DNA from: Burkholderiales bacterium
GTDB lineage: Bacteria; Pseudomonadota; Gammaproteobacteria; Burkholderiales; Burkholderiaceae_C
Direction of reading: 5' to 3'
Length of the DNA stretch: 64,000 nt
Assembly: GCA_028868825.1 (NCBI GenBank)
Contig: JAGWTU010000004.1
Span: 102,020-166,019, forward strand
Shown here: positions 29,463-36,898 of the stretch, piece after piece
Layout: each line of letters starts with the position of its first letter
Numbering within the stretch: position 1 is the stretch's first letter
Position numbers and translations under genes: made by a program
The notes under the pieces: generated by a model
What the model saw: only the letters and a program-made list of their open reading frames with translations
What the model was told of the DNA's origin: nothing
Database searches by the model: none

Positions 29463-30407
29463 ATGAAAAGCAGAACCATCCCGGCATTGGCCACCTTTGC
29501 AGCCACCGTCGCCGCCTTCGCCGCCGGCGCGGCGCGCGCCGAGAGCATCCTGTTCATCGGCAACAGCTTCACCTACGCCCAGGGATCGGCCGTCCATTAC
29601 TACCGCGCCGGCACCGTCACCGACCTCAACGGCGAGGGCATCGGCGGCCTGCCGGCGCTGTTCAAGTCCTTCGCCGACCAGTCGGGGCTGGCCTACGACG
29701 TCTACCTCGAGACCCATGGCGGCATCGGGCTGGACTGGCATCTGGCCAACGAGGCCGGCGTGCTCGGCTCGCGGTCCTGGGACCGCGTCGTGATGCATGG
29801 CTACAGCACGCTCGACGCCAAGCATCCGGGCGACCCGGCGCTGCTCGTCGAAACGTCGCGCCGCATGGCCGAGCTGCTGGCGGCGAAGAACCCGGCCATC
29901 GACATCCGGCTGCTCGCGACCTGGCCGCGCGCCGACCAGGTCTACCCGGCGCAGGGCGCCTGGCATGGCAAGACGCTGGCGGCGATGAATGCCGACCTGC
30001 GCGCCGGCTACGACCGCGCCGCGGCGGCGGCGCCGCAGATCCACGGCGTCGTCCCGGTCGGCGACGCCTGGATGCGCGCCGTCGACGCCGGCGTCGCCGA
30101 CCCCGATCCCTACGACGGCACCGCGGCCGGCCAGGTCGACCTCTGGACCTACGACCATTACCACGCGAGCAACTTCGGCTATTACCTCGAAGCGCTGGTC
30201 GTCTTCGGCAGCGTCACCGGGCACGACCCGCGCGCGCTCGGCGCCGGCGAATGCTCGGCCTACGAGCTGGGGCTGTCGCCGGCGCAGGCCGGCGCCCTGG
30301 AGCGCGTCGCCTACCAGCAGCTCGTGGCCTCGGGGCTGTTGAAGGAGGCGCCGGCGCCGACGGACCATTCGGCGTTGCGCCAGCGTTGCGCGGCCGCCAA
30401 ACCCTGA
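29463..30407 (+). CDS. Exported SGNH/GDSL-like hydrolase
   Basis: The 314 residues begin with a signal peptide (about 1-26). The first block after it, SILFIGNSFTYAQGSAVHYY, matches the SGNH nucleophile region (G-N-S), and DHYHASNFGYYLEAL near residue 235 offers the Asp-x-x-His of block V. It is therefore a likely periplasmic esterase or carbohydrate deacetylase; the substrate is unknown. It sits 13 bp after the ABC permease gene, so it may process the imported compound. Confidence 0.75.
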   Translation: MKSRTIPALATFAATVAAFAAGAARAESILFIGNSFTYAQGSAVHYYRAGTVTDLNGEGIGGLPALFKSFADQSGLAYDVYLETHGGIGLDWHLANEAGVLGSRSWDRVVMHGYSTLDAKHPGDPALLVETSRRMAELLAAKNPAIDIRLLATWPRADQVYPAQGAWHGKTLAAMNADLRAGYDRAAAAAPQIHGVVPVGDAWMRAVDAGVADPDPYDGTAAGQVDLWTYDHYHASNFGYYLEALVVFGSVTGHDPRALGAGECSAYELGLSPAQAGALERVAYQQLVASGLLKEAPAPTDHSALRQRCAAAKP

Positions 30408-30469
30408 GCCCGGCGTCACGCGCAGCAACGCGTCAGCCAAGGCGGTGCCCGACAATGGAGGGCCATGAG

Positions 30470-30540
30470 ACCCACTAGCTCGCTTCGCTCGCGTCCCTCC
30501 GGGGAGGAGCCCGGTACCTTCGCAGCGGCCGGGCGGTACT
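30470..30540. other. Structured leader region before lpxC
   Basis: The 135-bp gap before lpxC contains CT-rich repeats (GCTCGCTTCGCTCGCG) and an imperfect hairpin with arms GCCCGG and CCGGGC (about 30510-30535). No gene is seen. It may be a leader of the lpxC transcript or a dispersed GC-rich repeat. Confidence 0.35.
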
Positions 30541-30542
30541 GA

Positions 30543-31478
30543 ATGATCCAGCAACGCACGATCAAATCCCTGACCCGCGCCGTCGGCGTCGGCGTCCACA
30601 GCGGCCAGAAGGTCGAGCTGACGCTGCGCCCGGCCCCGCCCGATACCGGCATCGTCTTCCGCCGCGTCGACCTGCCGGTGCCGGTCGACATCCCGGTCAA
30701 CGTCCAGGCCGTCAGCGACACCCGCATGGCGACGACGATCAGCCCCGGCGGCGACCCCGGCGCGCCCAAGGTGCAGACCATCGAGCATCTGCTCTCGGCC
30801 TGCGCCGGGCTCGGCCTGGACAACCTCTACGTCGACATCACGGCCGAGGAAGTGCCGGTGCTCGACGGCAGCGCCGCCAGCTTCGTCTTCCTGCTGCAGA
30901 GCGCCGGCATCGAGCTGCAGGGCGCGCCCAAGCATTTCCTGCGCGTCAGGAAAGCGGTCGAGATCCGCGAGGGCGAGGGCACGAACCTCAAATGGGCGCG
31001 TCTCGAGCCGTTCCACGGCTACAAGCTCGCGTTCCAGATCGAATTCGGCCATCCGGCGCTCGACGCCACCGGCCAGCGCGTCGAATTCGACTTCGCCGGC
31101 GGCCAGTACAAGCGCGACATCGCGCGCGCCCGCACCTTCGGTTTCACGAAGGACGTCGAGATGATGCGCGCCCGCGGCCTGGGGCTGGGCGGCAGCATGG
31201 ACAACGTCATCGTCGTCGACGAGTACCGCGTCCTCAACAGCGAGGGCCTGCGCTACGACGACGAGTTCGTCAAGCACAAGATCCTCGACGCCATCGGCGA
31301 CCTGCATGTGCTGGGCCACCCGCTGCTGGCCAGCTACGTCGCCTTCCGCAGCGGCCATGCGCTGAACAACCGGCTGCTGCGCGCGCTGCTGGCCGACGCA
31401 TCGGCCTACGAGATCGTCACCTTCGAGCGCAACGCCGACGCGCCGCGCGGCTTTGCCGAACTCGCACCGGCCTGGTGA
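30543..31478 (+). CDS. lpxC: UDP-3-O-acyl-N-acetylglucosamine deacetylase LpxC
   Basis: LpxC is the zinc enzyme for the first committed step of lipid A synthesis. The 311 residues contain the ligands His82 (TIEHLLSA), His245 and Asp249 ([11 protein letters not shown]), with SGHALNN holding the catalytic His. The gene is usually close to ftsZ in proteobacteria; here about 6 kb of detoxification and transport genes intervene. Its stop overlaps the start of a small membrane-protein gene. Confidence 0.97.
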   Translation: MIQQRTIKSLTRAVGVGVHSGQKVELTLRPAPPDTGIVFRRVDLPVPVDIPVNVQAVSDTRMATTISPGGDPGAPKVQTIEHLLSACAGLGLDNLYVDITAEEVPVLDGSAASFVFLLQSAGIELQGAPKHFLRVRKAVEIREGEGTNLKWARLEPFHGYKLAFQIEFGHPALDATGQRVEFDFAGGQYKRDIARARTFGFTKDVEMMRARGLGLGGSMDNVIVVDEYRVLNSEGLRYDDEFVKHKILDAIGDLHVLGHPLLASYVAFRSGHALNNRLLRALLADASAYEIVTFERNADAPRGFAELAPAW

Positions 31479-31663
31479 TGGTGGCGTTCCGGCTCGTCTT
31501 CGGACTGCTGCTCGTCGCCGGCGTGCTCTGCTTCGCGATGTACATCGGCACGCGCGAGATCGTCTGGCGCCAGCGCGGCGGCCTCATCGTCAAGTGGACG
31601 CTGCTCGCGGCGCTGGCCTTTTTCGCCGTGCTGATCCTCGAGCGGCTGGCGCTGCTGCTCTGA
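31478..31663 (+). CDS. Small two-helix membrane protein
   Basis: This 61-residue protein has two hydrophobic helices (about 4-23 and 38-60) joined by a basic loop (GTREIVWRQRGGLIVK). The ATG overlaps the lpxC stop (TGATG), so it is probably translated with lpxC. The family is not recognised; short proteins of this kind are commonly annotated as hypothetical in related bacteria. A link to envelope synthesis is only contextual. Confidence 0.7.
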   Translation: MVAFRLVFGLLLVAGVLCFAMYIGTREIVWRQRGGLIVKWTLLAALAFFAVLILERLALLL

Positions 31664-31693
31664 GCCCGCGCGGGCTGTCTCGATTCAGTCGGT

Positions 31694-32848
31694 TCAGTTC
31701 GTCCGCGACGGCGGCCGCTCGCCGACCTGCACCTCGACATCGAGCTGCTTGGCGCCGCGCTGCAGCGAGACGCGCGCCTTGCTCTGCGGCGGCAGCGCGG
31801 CGACGGCGGCGAACAGGTCCTCGGTGTTGCGCACCGGCTTGGCGCCGATCTGCAGCACGACGTCGCCCGGGTGGATGCCGCCGCGCGCGGCCGGGCTGTC
31901 CTGCTGCACGCCGGTGATGAGCACGCCGGATTTCACCGGCAGGTCGAGGCTCTCGGCGAGATCGGCCGAGAGGTCGCGCGGCGCCACGCCGATCCAGCCG
32001 CGATGGACGCGGCCGCCGCGCACCAGCGCCTCCATGACCTCGCGGGCGGTGTCCACCGGCACCGCGAAGCCGATGCCCAGGCTGCCGCCGGTGCGCGAAT
32101 AGATGGCGGTGTTGATGCCGACGAGCCGCCCGTCGGCATCGACGAGCGCGCCGCCCGAGTTGCCGGGGTTGATCGCGGCGTCGGTCTGGATGAAGTTCTG
32201 GTACGGCGACGAATCGGCCTGGCGGCGGTCGAGCGCGCTGACGATGCCGGCGGTGACGGTCTGGCCGACGTTGAAGGGGTTGCCGATGGCCAGTACCGGG
32301 TCGCCGACCTGCAGCGCGCGCACGTCGCCCAGCGTGATCACCGGCAGCCGGTCGAGGTCGATCTTGAGCACGGCGATGTCGGTTTCGGCATCGCTGCCGA
32401 CGACGCGCGCGCGCGTCTGGCGGCCGTCGGCGAGCTGGACCTCGATCTCGGTGGCGTCCTGCACCACGTGGTGGTTCGTCAGCAGGTAGCCTTCGGGTGC
32501 GACGATGACGCCCGAGCCGAGGCCGATCTGCTGCTGCGAAGGCACGCCGTCGCCGAAGAAGTAGCGGAAGCGCGGGTCGTCGAGATGCGGGTTGGGTCCG
32601 GTCAGCTTCGTCGCGGTGACGCTGACCACGGCCGGCGCCGCCCGATGCGCGGCGTAGGCGAAACTGCCGGCACTGGCCGCGGGCATGGCCGCCGATGGCA
32701 CCATCTGCACCAGCGTCGGCGCCGGCAGCACGCCGTCGGCGTTGCCGCGCGGCAGCCATTCGGGCTTGAGCGTGAGGACGACGAACAGCACCGCCAACGC
32801 CACCGTGACGGCCTGTGAAAACAAGAGCCAGGTCCTACGCCCCATCAT
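31694..32848 (-). CDS. Membrane-anchored DegS/AlgW-like serine protease
   Basis: This is a trypsin-like HtrA-family protease with an N-terminal membrane anchor (about 8-28) and a single C-terminal PDZ domain (about 285-375), the layout of DegS/AlgW rather than DegP. The catalytic triad is visible: His127 (TNHHVV), Asp157 (TDIAVLKID) and Ser231 (NPGNSGGAL). DegS-type proteases cut anti-sigma factors of the envelope stress response; this role is inferred. It is transcribed toward lpxC and diverges from the NIF3-family gene. Confidence 0.93.
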   Translation of the reverse strand: MMGRRTWLLFSQAVTVALAVLFVVLTLKPEWLPRGNADGVLPAPTLVQMVPSAAMPAASAGSFAYAAHRAAPAVVSVTATKLTGPNPHLDDPRFRYFFGDGVPSQQQIGLGSGVIVAPEGYLLTNHHVVQDATEIEVQLADGRQTRARVVGSDAETDIAVLKIDLDRLPVITLGDVRALQVGDPVLAIGNPFNVGQTVTAGIVSALDRRQADSSPYQNFIQTDAAINPGNSGGALVDADGRLVGINTAIYSRTGGSLGIGFAVPVDTAREVMEALVRGGRVHRGWIGVAPRDLSADLAESLDLPVKSGVLITGVQQDSPAARGGIHPGDVVLQIGAKPVRNTEDLFAAVAALPPQSKARVSLQRGAKQLDVEVQVGERPPSRTN

Positions 32849-32889
32849 CGGTCGGCGCCGCGCGCCGCGCTCCCGTGCAGAATCGACCC

Positions 32890-33633
32890 ATGGCGGATCG
32901 GATCGAATTGTTGTCCTGGCTGCAGCAGACGCTGCAGCCCGATGCGTTCCGTGATTATGGGCCGAACGGCCTGCAGGTCGAGGGCAGGCGCGAAGTGCGC
33001 CGCGTCGTCTCTGGCGTGACCGCGAGCCTGGCGCTGATCGAGGCCGCGGTGGTCGCCGGCGCCGACCTGCTGCTGGTCCACCACGGCCTGTTCTGGCGCG
33101 GCCAGGACGGGCGCCTGACGGGCTGGCTGGCGGCGCGCGTGCGCGCGCTGATGGCCGCCGACCTCAACCTCTGCGCCTACCACCTGCCGCTGGACGCGCA
33201 CCCGGAGTACGGCAACAACGCCCAGCTCGGGCTGCGCCTGGGGCTGGTCGCCGACGCGCGCTTCGGCGAGCAGAACCTGGGCTGCTGCGGCGCCGCCGAG
33301 CTGACGCTGGCCGCGCTGGCGCAGCGCATCGAGGCGGCGCTCGGCCGCGCGCCGCTGGTCGTCGCCGGCGACGGCCGGCCGCTGCGCCGCGTCGCCTGGT
33401 GCAGCGGCGGCGCGCAAGGCTACTTCGAGGCCGCCGTGGCGGCCGGCGCCGACGCCTATCTCAGCGGCGAGATCTCCGAGCCGCAGGCGCATCTGGCGCG
33501 CGAGACGGGCGTCGCCTACCTCGCCTGCGGTCACCACGCGACCGAGCGCTACGGCGCCCCGGCGCTGGGCGCGGCGCTGGCATCGCAGTTCGGTCTCGAG
33601 CATCGCTACATCGAGGTGGAGAACCCGGCATGA
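32890..33633 (+). CDS. NIF3/YbgI family dinuclear-metal protein
   Basis: This 247-residue protein has the conserved metal-site histidines and acidic residues of the family: LLLVHHGLFW, HLPLDAHPEYGNN, YLSGEISEPQAHLA and YLACGHHATERYG. It is probably a GTP cyclohydrolase I type 2-like or metal-dependent hydrolase; the exact function is unsettled for the family. The ATG at 32890 aligns with the family N-terminus. The end overlaps pdxA by four bases. Confidence 0.93.
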   Translation: MADRIELLSWLQQTLQPDAFRDYGPNGLQVEGRREVRRVVSGVTASLALIEAAVVAGADLLLVHHGLFWRGQDGRLTGWLAARVRALMAADLNLCAYHLPLDAHPEYGNNAQLGLRLGLVADARFGEQNLGCCGAAELTLAALAQRIEAALGRAPLVVAGDGRPLRRVAWCSGGAQGYFEAAVAAGADAYLSGEISEPQAHLARETGVAYLACGHHATERYGAPALGAALASQFGLEHRYIEVENPA

Positions 33634-34610
33634 ACGGCGAAGGCCTGCGCAAGCCGCTGCTCGTGACGATGGGCGACGCCGCCGGCATCGGCCCCGAGAT
33701 CATCGTCGCCGCGTTCGAACGCGGCGAGATGGCCGACGCCGTCGTCGTCGGCGACCCGGCCGTGCTGCGCCGCGCCGGCAGCCCGATGACGGTGCTGTTC
33801 GACGATCCCGCCGAGACGCCGCCGCCGGGCTGCCTGCCCCTGCTCGTGCCGCCGGTGCTGCCCGGCGGCCTGGCCGAGCTGCCGCCCGGCCGCATCGACG
33901 CCCGCAACGGCGCCGCCGCGGCCTGCTGCATCGAGCATGCGGTGCGGCTCGTGCAATCGGGGCGCGGGCGGGCCATCGTCACGGCGCCGATCCACAAGGA
34001 GGCGCTGGCCGCGGCCGGCGTCGACTACCCCGGCCACACCGAGATGCTGCAGGCGCTGGCCGCGCCCGGCGCCGCGGCGCCGCCGCCGGTGCGCATGATG
34101 CTGGCCAACGAGGAGCTGCGCGTCGTGCTGGTGACGATCCACCAGTCGCTGCGGCGCGCGATCGACGGCGTCACCTTCGACGCCGTGCTCGAGACGCTGC
34201 GCATCGCGCGCCGCGCCGGCAGCCGCTGGCGCATCGCGGTGGCCGGTCTCAATCCGCATGCCGGCGAGGGCGGGCTCTTCGGCGACGAGGAGCAGCGCAT
34301 CATCGGCCCGGCGATCCAGGCCGCGCGCCTCGAGGGCATCGATGCCAGCGGCCCCTACGCGCCCGATACCGTCTTCATGCGCGCGCGCCGCGGCGAGTTC
34401 GACCTCGTCGTCGCGATGACGCACGACCACGGCCTGATCCCGGTGAAGTATCTCGGCGTCGAGCAGGGCGTCAACGTCACGCTCGGACTGCCCTTCGTGC
34501 GCACGAGTCCCGACCACGGCACCGCGTTCGACATCGCCGGCCAGCGCCGCGCCGACCCGGCCAGCCTGATCGCCGCGCTGCGCATGGCGCGCCGGCTGGC
34601 CGCCACCTGA
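33630..34610 (+). CDS. pdxA: 4-hydroxythreonine-4-phosphate dehydrogenase PdxA
   Basis: PdxA oxidises 4-phosphohydroxy-L-threonine in the deoxyxylulose-5-phosphate-dependent route to vitamin B6. The 326 residues contain VTMGDAAGIGPEIIV, the substrate/metal block APIHKEALAAAGVDYPGHTEML, GLNPHAGEGGLFG and YAPDTVFMRARRGEFD. The ATG overlaps the stop of the NIF3-family gene (ATGA). Confidence 0.96.
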   Translation: MNGEGLRKPLLVTMGDAAGIGPEIIVAAFERGEMADAVVVGDPAVLRRAGSPMTVLFDDPAETPPPGCLPLLVPPVLPGGLAELPPGRIDARNGAAAACCIEHAVRLVQSGRGRAIVTAPIHKEALAAAGVDYPGHTEMLQALAAPGAAAPPPVRMMLANEELRVVLVTIHQSLRRAIDGVTFDAVLETLRIARRAGSRWRIAVAGLNPHAGEGGLFGDEEQRIIGPAIQAARLEGIDASGPYAPDTVFMRARRGEFDLVVAMTHDHGLIPVKYLGVEQGVNVTLGLPFVRTSPDHGTAFDIAGQRRADPASLIAALRMARRLAAT

Positions 34611-34633
34611 GGCCCATGCTTTCCTTCAAGCCC

Positions 34634-34918
34634 TCATCGGGATTTGGCGATGAGGAGCTGCATTTCGTCGAGCAGTTCGGCGACGCGAGTGTCCTCGCGA
34701 CGGGTCAGATCGAGCCGCTCGCGCAGTTCCTGATTCAGGTGGCACAGCACGACGCGCGCGCGCGCACCGTCCAGCGCCTTGCGCGCGGCTTCGATCTGGT
34801 CGAGCGTTTCCAGGCAGGACTTGCCCTCGACGATCATGCGCTGGACGCCGCGCAACTGCCCCTCGGCGCGTTTCAGGCGATTCAGGATCTCCGTGCGATG
34901 CGCGTCGTCCGAAATCAT
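34634..34918 (-). CDS. CsoR/RcnR/FrmR-family transcriptional repressor
   Basis: This 94-residue all-helical DNA-binding protein belongs to the DUF156 family, whose members sense copper, nickel/cobalt, formaldehyde or persulfide. Cys35 (EGKSCLETLDQI) and His60 (VVLCHLNQEL) occupy conserved sensing positions. Position 64, Cys in CsoR and CstR, is Glu, and an extra Cys59 sits beside His60. The inducer therefore cannot be assigned. It is transcribed away from a sulfur-metabolism cluster, and a family-type inverted repeat (34945-34960) lies upstream, with related copies at two other cluster promoters. Confidence 0.9.
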   Translation of the reverse strand: MISDDAHRTEILNRLKRAEGQLRGVQRMIVEGKSCLETLDQIEAARKALDGARARVVLCHLNQELRERLDLTRREDTRVAELLDEMQLLIAKSR

Positions 34919-34944
34919 CAGCCCGTTACCTTTCCGCTCGACCC

Positions 34945-34960
34945 GACCCTGGACGGGGTC
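34945..34960. promoter_or_regulatory. Candidate CsoR-family operator, repressor/TPR divergent region
   Basis: GACCCTGGACGGGGTC has arms GACCC and GGGTC and lies 27 bp upstream of the repressor start, in the 175-bp region shared with the divergent TPR gene. It resembles the two ATACC-type repeats at 36811 and 41046, sharing the central CCCTGG with the first. Autoregulation is inferred. Confidence 0.5.
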
Positions 34961-35093
34961 CCGCGGTGCGAGACGCCGTCGAGCTTAGCGCATGGGCCGC
35001 GCGTGCTCCTCGCGGTCGCGGCCGGCGATCCGGCATCGCGACGGTCCCGCGCTGGCTAAACTCGTCCGACCGCCGCGATACGCCGCGCCACGC

Positions 35094-36743
35094 ATGTCCT
35101 CGTCCATCACCCGTCGCCGCTGGCTGGCCGCCGCCGCCGGCTGGCCGGCCTGCGCCCGCGCGCGCGCGCCGGTGCCGGCCGCCGCCGCGGGGGCGCCGCT
35201 GCTCGAGGGCTTCGACGGCCATCGCTTCCCCGTCGACTCGACCGACCCGCTGTTGCGCTGCTATTACGACCAGGGCGTGCTGCTGCAGTTCGGCTTCAAC
35301 CCGGCGGAGGCGGCGCGCTCCTTCGCCGCCGTCACGAGGCTGGACCCGCAGTGCGCCGGCGGCTGGTGGGCGCTGGCCTGGGCGCTGGGGCCGAACATCA
35401 ACAGCGACATGGCCGCGGCGTCCGCTGCCGTCGTCGACGATGCGCTGCGCCGCGCGCGCCGCTGCGCCGCGCGTTCCGGCGCGCTGCAGGCCGCGCTGAT
35501 CGAGGCGCTGGCGCTGCGCCACCCTGCGGTGGGCGTCGTCGACGAGCCCGCCTATGCGCAGCGCATGCGCGAACTCGCGCGGCGCCACCCGCGCGATGCG
35601 ATGGTGGCGCTGCTCGCGGCCGAGTCGCTGCTCAACCTCCACCCCTACGACTGGTGGACCGACGACGGTGCCGCGCGGCCCTGGACGCCCGAGATCGAAG
35701 CGCTGCTCGCGCACGCCCTCACGTTGCGGCCGCTGCTGCCGGGCGCGGATCATTACTGGATCCATCTGCAGGAGGGCTCGCGCCACCCGGCGCGCGCCTT
35801 GCCGAGCGCGCACCGCCTGGTGCATGCGGTGCCGGGATCGGGCCATCTGCTGCACATGCCGTCGCATGTCTTCATGCGCGTGGGCCGCTACGACGACGCC
35901 ATCCGCAGCAACCAGCGCGCGATCGAGGCCGACCGGCGCTACCTGGCGCAGGTCGACGTCCAGGGCGCCTACCGCGTCGGCTATGTCGCGCACAACCACG
36001 ACTTCCTCTGGGCCGCGGCGGGGATGGCGGGACGTCGCCGGCTCGCCCTCGACGCCGCGCAGGCGGCGCTGCCGGCGGCCTGCGGTGCCGCGGGCAGCGA
36101 CCGCAGCAGCGCCATCGTGCAGCAATACGCGGTGCTGCCGTACTTCACCCGCGTGCGCTTCGGACTCTGGCGGGAACTGCTGCACGACACCCTGCCGCCC
36201 GATACGCCGGGGGCCTACCCGCTGGCGATCTGGCATTACGCCCAGGGCACGGCGCTCGTGCGCACCGGCCGCATCGACGAGGCCGCGCGCGCGCTCGAGC
36301 GGCTCGAGTCGACGGCGGCGAGCGGCGAGCTGCAGGGCCTGCGCATCAAGCAGGTCAACCCGGCGTCGGCGATCGTGCGCATCGCCGTCGCGACGCTGCG
36401 TGCCGATCTCGGCGCCGCGCGCGGCGACCCGCGCGCGGCGCTGGCGGGGTTGGCGCAGGCCACGCACATCGAGGATGCGCTGGCCGCCGACGAGCCGCAT
36501 CTGTGGCTGGCCCCGACGCGGCACGCGCTGGGCGCCGGGCTGCTGGCGGCGGACCAGCCGGCGCAGGCCGAGCGCGTCTACCGCGAGGACCTCGCGCATT
36601 ACCCGGACAACGGCTGGTCGCTGGGCGGACTGGCGCTGGCGCTGGAGCGCCAGCAGCGGCCGCAGGCGGCGCGCGCGGCGGCAGGGCGCGCCCGCGCGGC
36701 CTTCCACGGCGCCGAGGCGCTGCCCGCCGGTTCGCGTTTCTGA
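35094..36743 (+). CDS. Exported tetratricopeptide-repeat protein
   Basis: This 549-residue protein begins with a twin-arginine-like leader (ITRRRWLAAAAG), suggesting export. It has helical repeats of TPR type (for example GVLLQFGFNPAEAARSFAAVTRLDPQ). The conserved block HLLHMPSHVFMRVGRYDDAI followed by AHNHDFL belongs to a family of uncharacterised TPR proteins; its histidines suggest metal or cofactor contact. It stands between the CsoR-family repressor (divergent) and the molybdopterin enzyme operon. A role in sulfur handling or assembly is contextual only. Confidence 0.75.
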   Translation: MSSSITRRRWLAAAAGWPACARARAPVPAAAAGAPLLEGFDGHRFPVDSTDPLLRCYYDQGVLLQFGFNPAEAARSFAAVTRLDPQCAGGWWALAWALGPNINSDMAAASAAVVDDALRRARRCAARSGALQAALIEALALRHPAVGVVDEPAYAQRMRELARRHPRDAMVALLAAESLLNLHPYDWWTDDGAARPWTPEIEALLAHALTLRPLLPGADHYWIHLQEGSRHPARALPSAHRLVHAVPGSGHLLHMPSHVFMRVGRYDDAIRSNQRAIEADRRYLAQVDVQGAYRVGYVAHNHDFLWAAAGMAGRRRLALDAAQAALPAACGAAGSDRSSAIVQQYAVLPYFTRVRFGLWRELLHDTLPPDTPGAYPLAIWHYAQGTALVRTGRIDEAARALERLESTAASGELQGLRIKQVNPASAIVRIAVATLRADLGAARGDPRAALAGLAQATHIEDALAADEPHLWLAPTRHALGAGLLAADQPAQAERVYREDLAHYPDNGWSLGGLALALERQQRPQAARAAAGRARAAFHGAEALPAGSRF

Positions 36744-36776
36744 GCATCGCCGCCGGCCGCGCGCGCCGCGCCGGCA

Positions 36777-36790
36777 TTGACCTGCATCAG
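36777..36790 (+). promoter_or_regulatory. FNR-like box upstream of the molybdopterin oxidoreductase operon
   Basis: TTGACCTGCATCAG fits the FNR consensus TTGAY-N4-ATCAA except for the final base. It lies 34 bp upstream of the CsoR-type repeat and about 110 bp before the psrA-like ATG. Anaerobic activation is inferred. Confidence 0.6.
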
Positions 36791-36810
36791 CCCGCGCGAC
36801 GCGGTGGCGT

Positions 36811-36826
36811 ATACCCTGGCGGGTAT
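36811..36826. promoter_or_regulatory. Candidate CsoR-family operator of the psrABC-like operon
   Basis: ATACCCTGGCGGGTAT has perfect 6-bp arms around TGGC. A G/C tract flanked by TA bases is the usual design of CsoR/RcnR-family operators. It includes a TATACC -10-like element (36810-36815), so binding would block RNA polymerase. Confidence 0.6.
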
Positions 36827-36898
36827 CGAGTCAGGCCCAGCCGCGAGCGGCATCGGTCGATGCCGAGGCAGCCGGCCCGCCGAGGAAGGAGCCGCGCC

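Noticed and set aside
34634..34918. Calling the repressor CstR (persulfide sensor) because of the sulfur context
   Set aside because: CstR has cysteines at the positions equivalent to 35 and 64 and no His at 60. This protein has His60 and Glu64, so the signal is left open.
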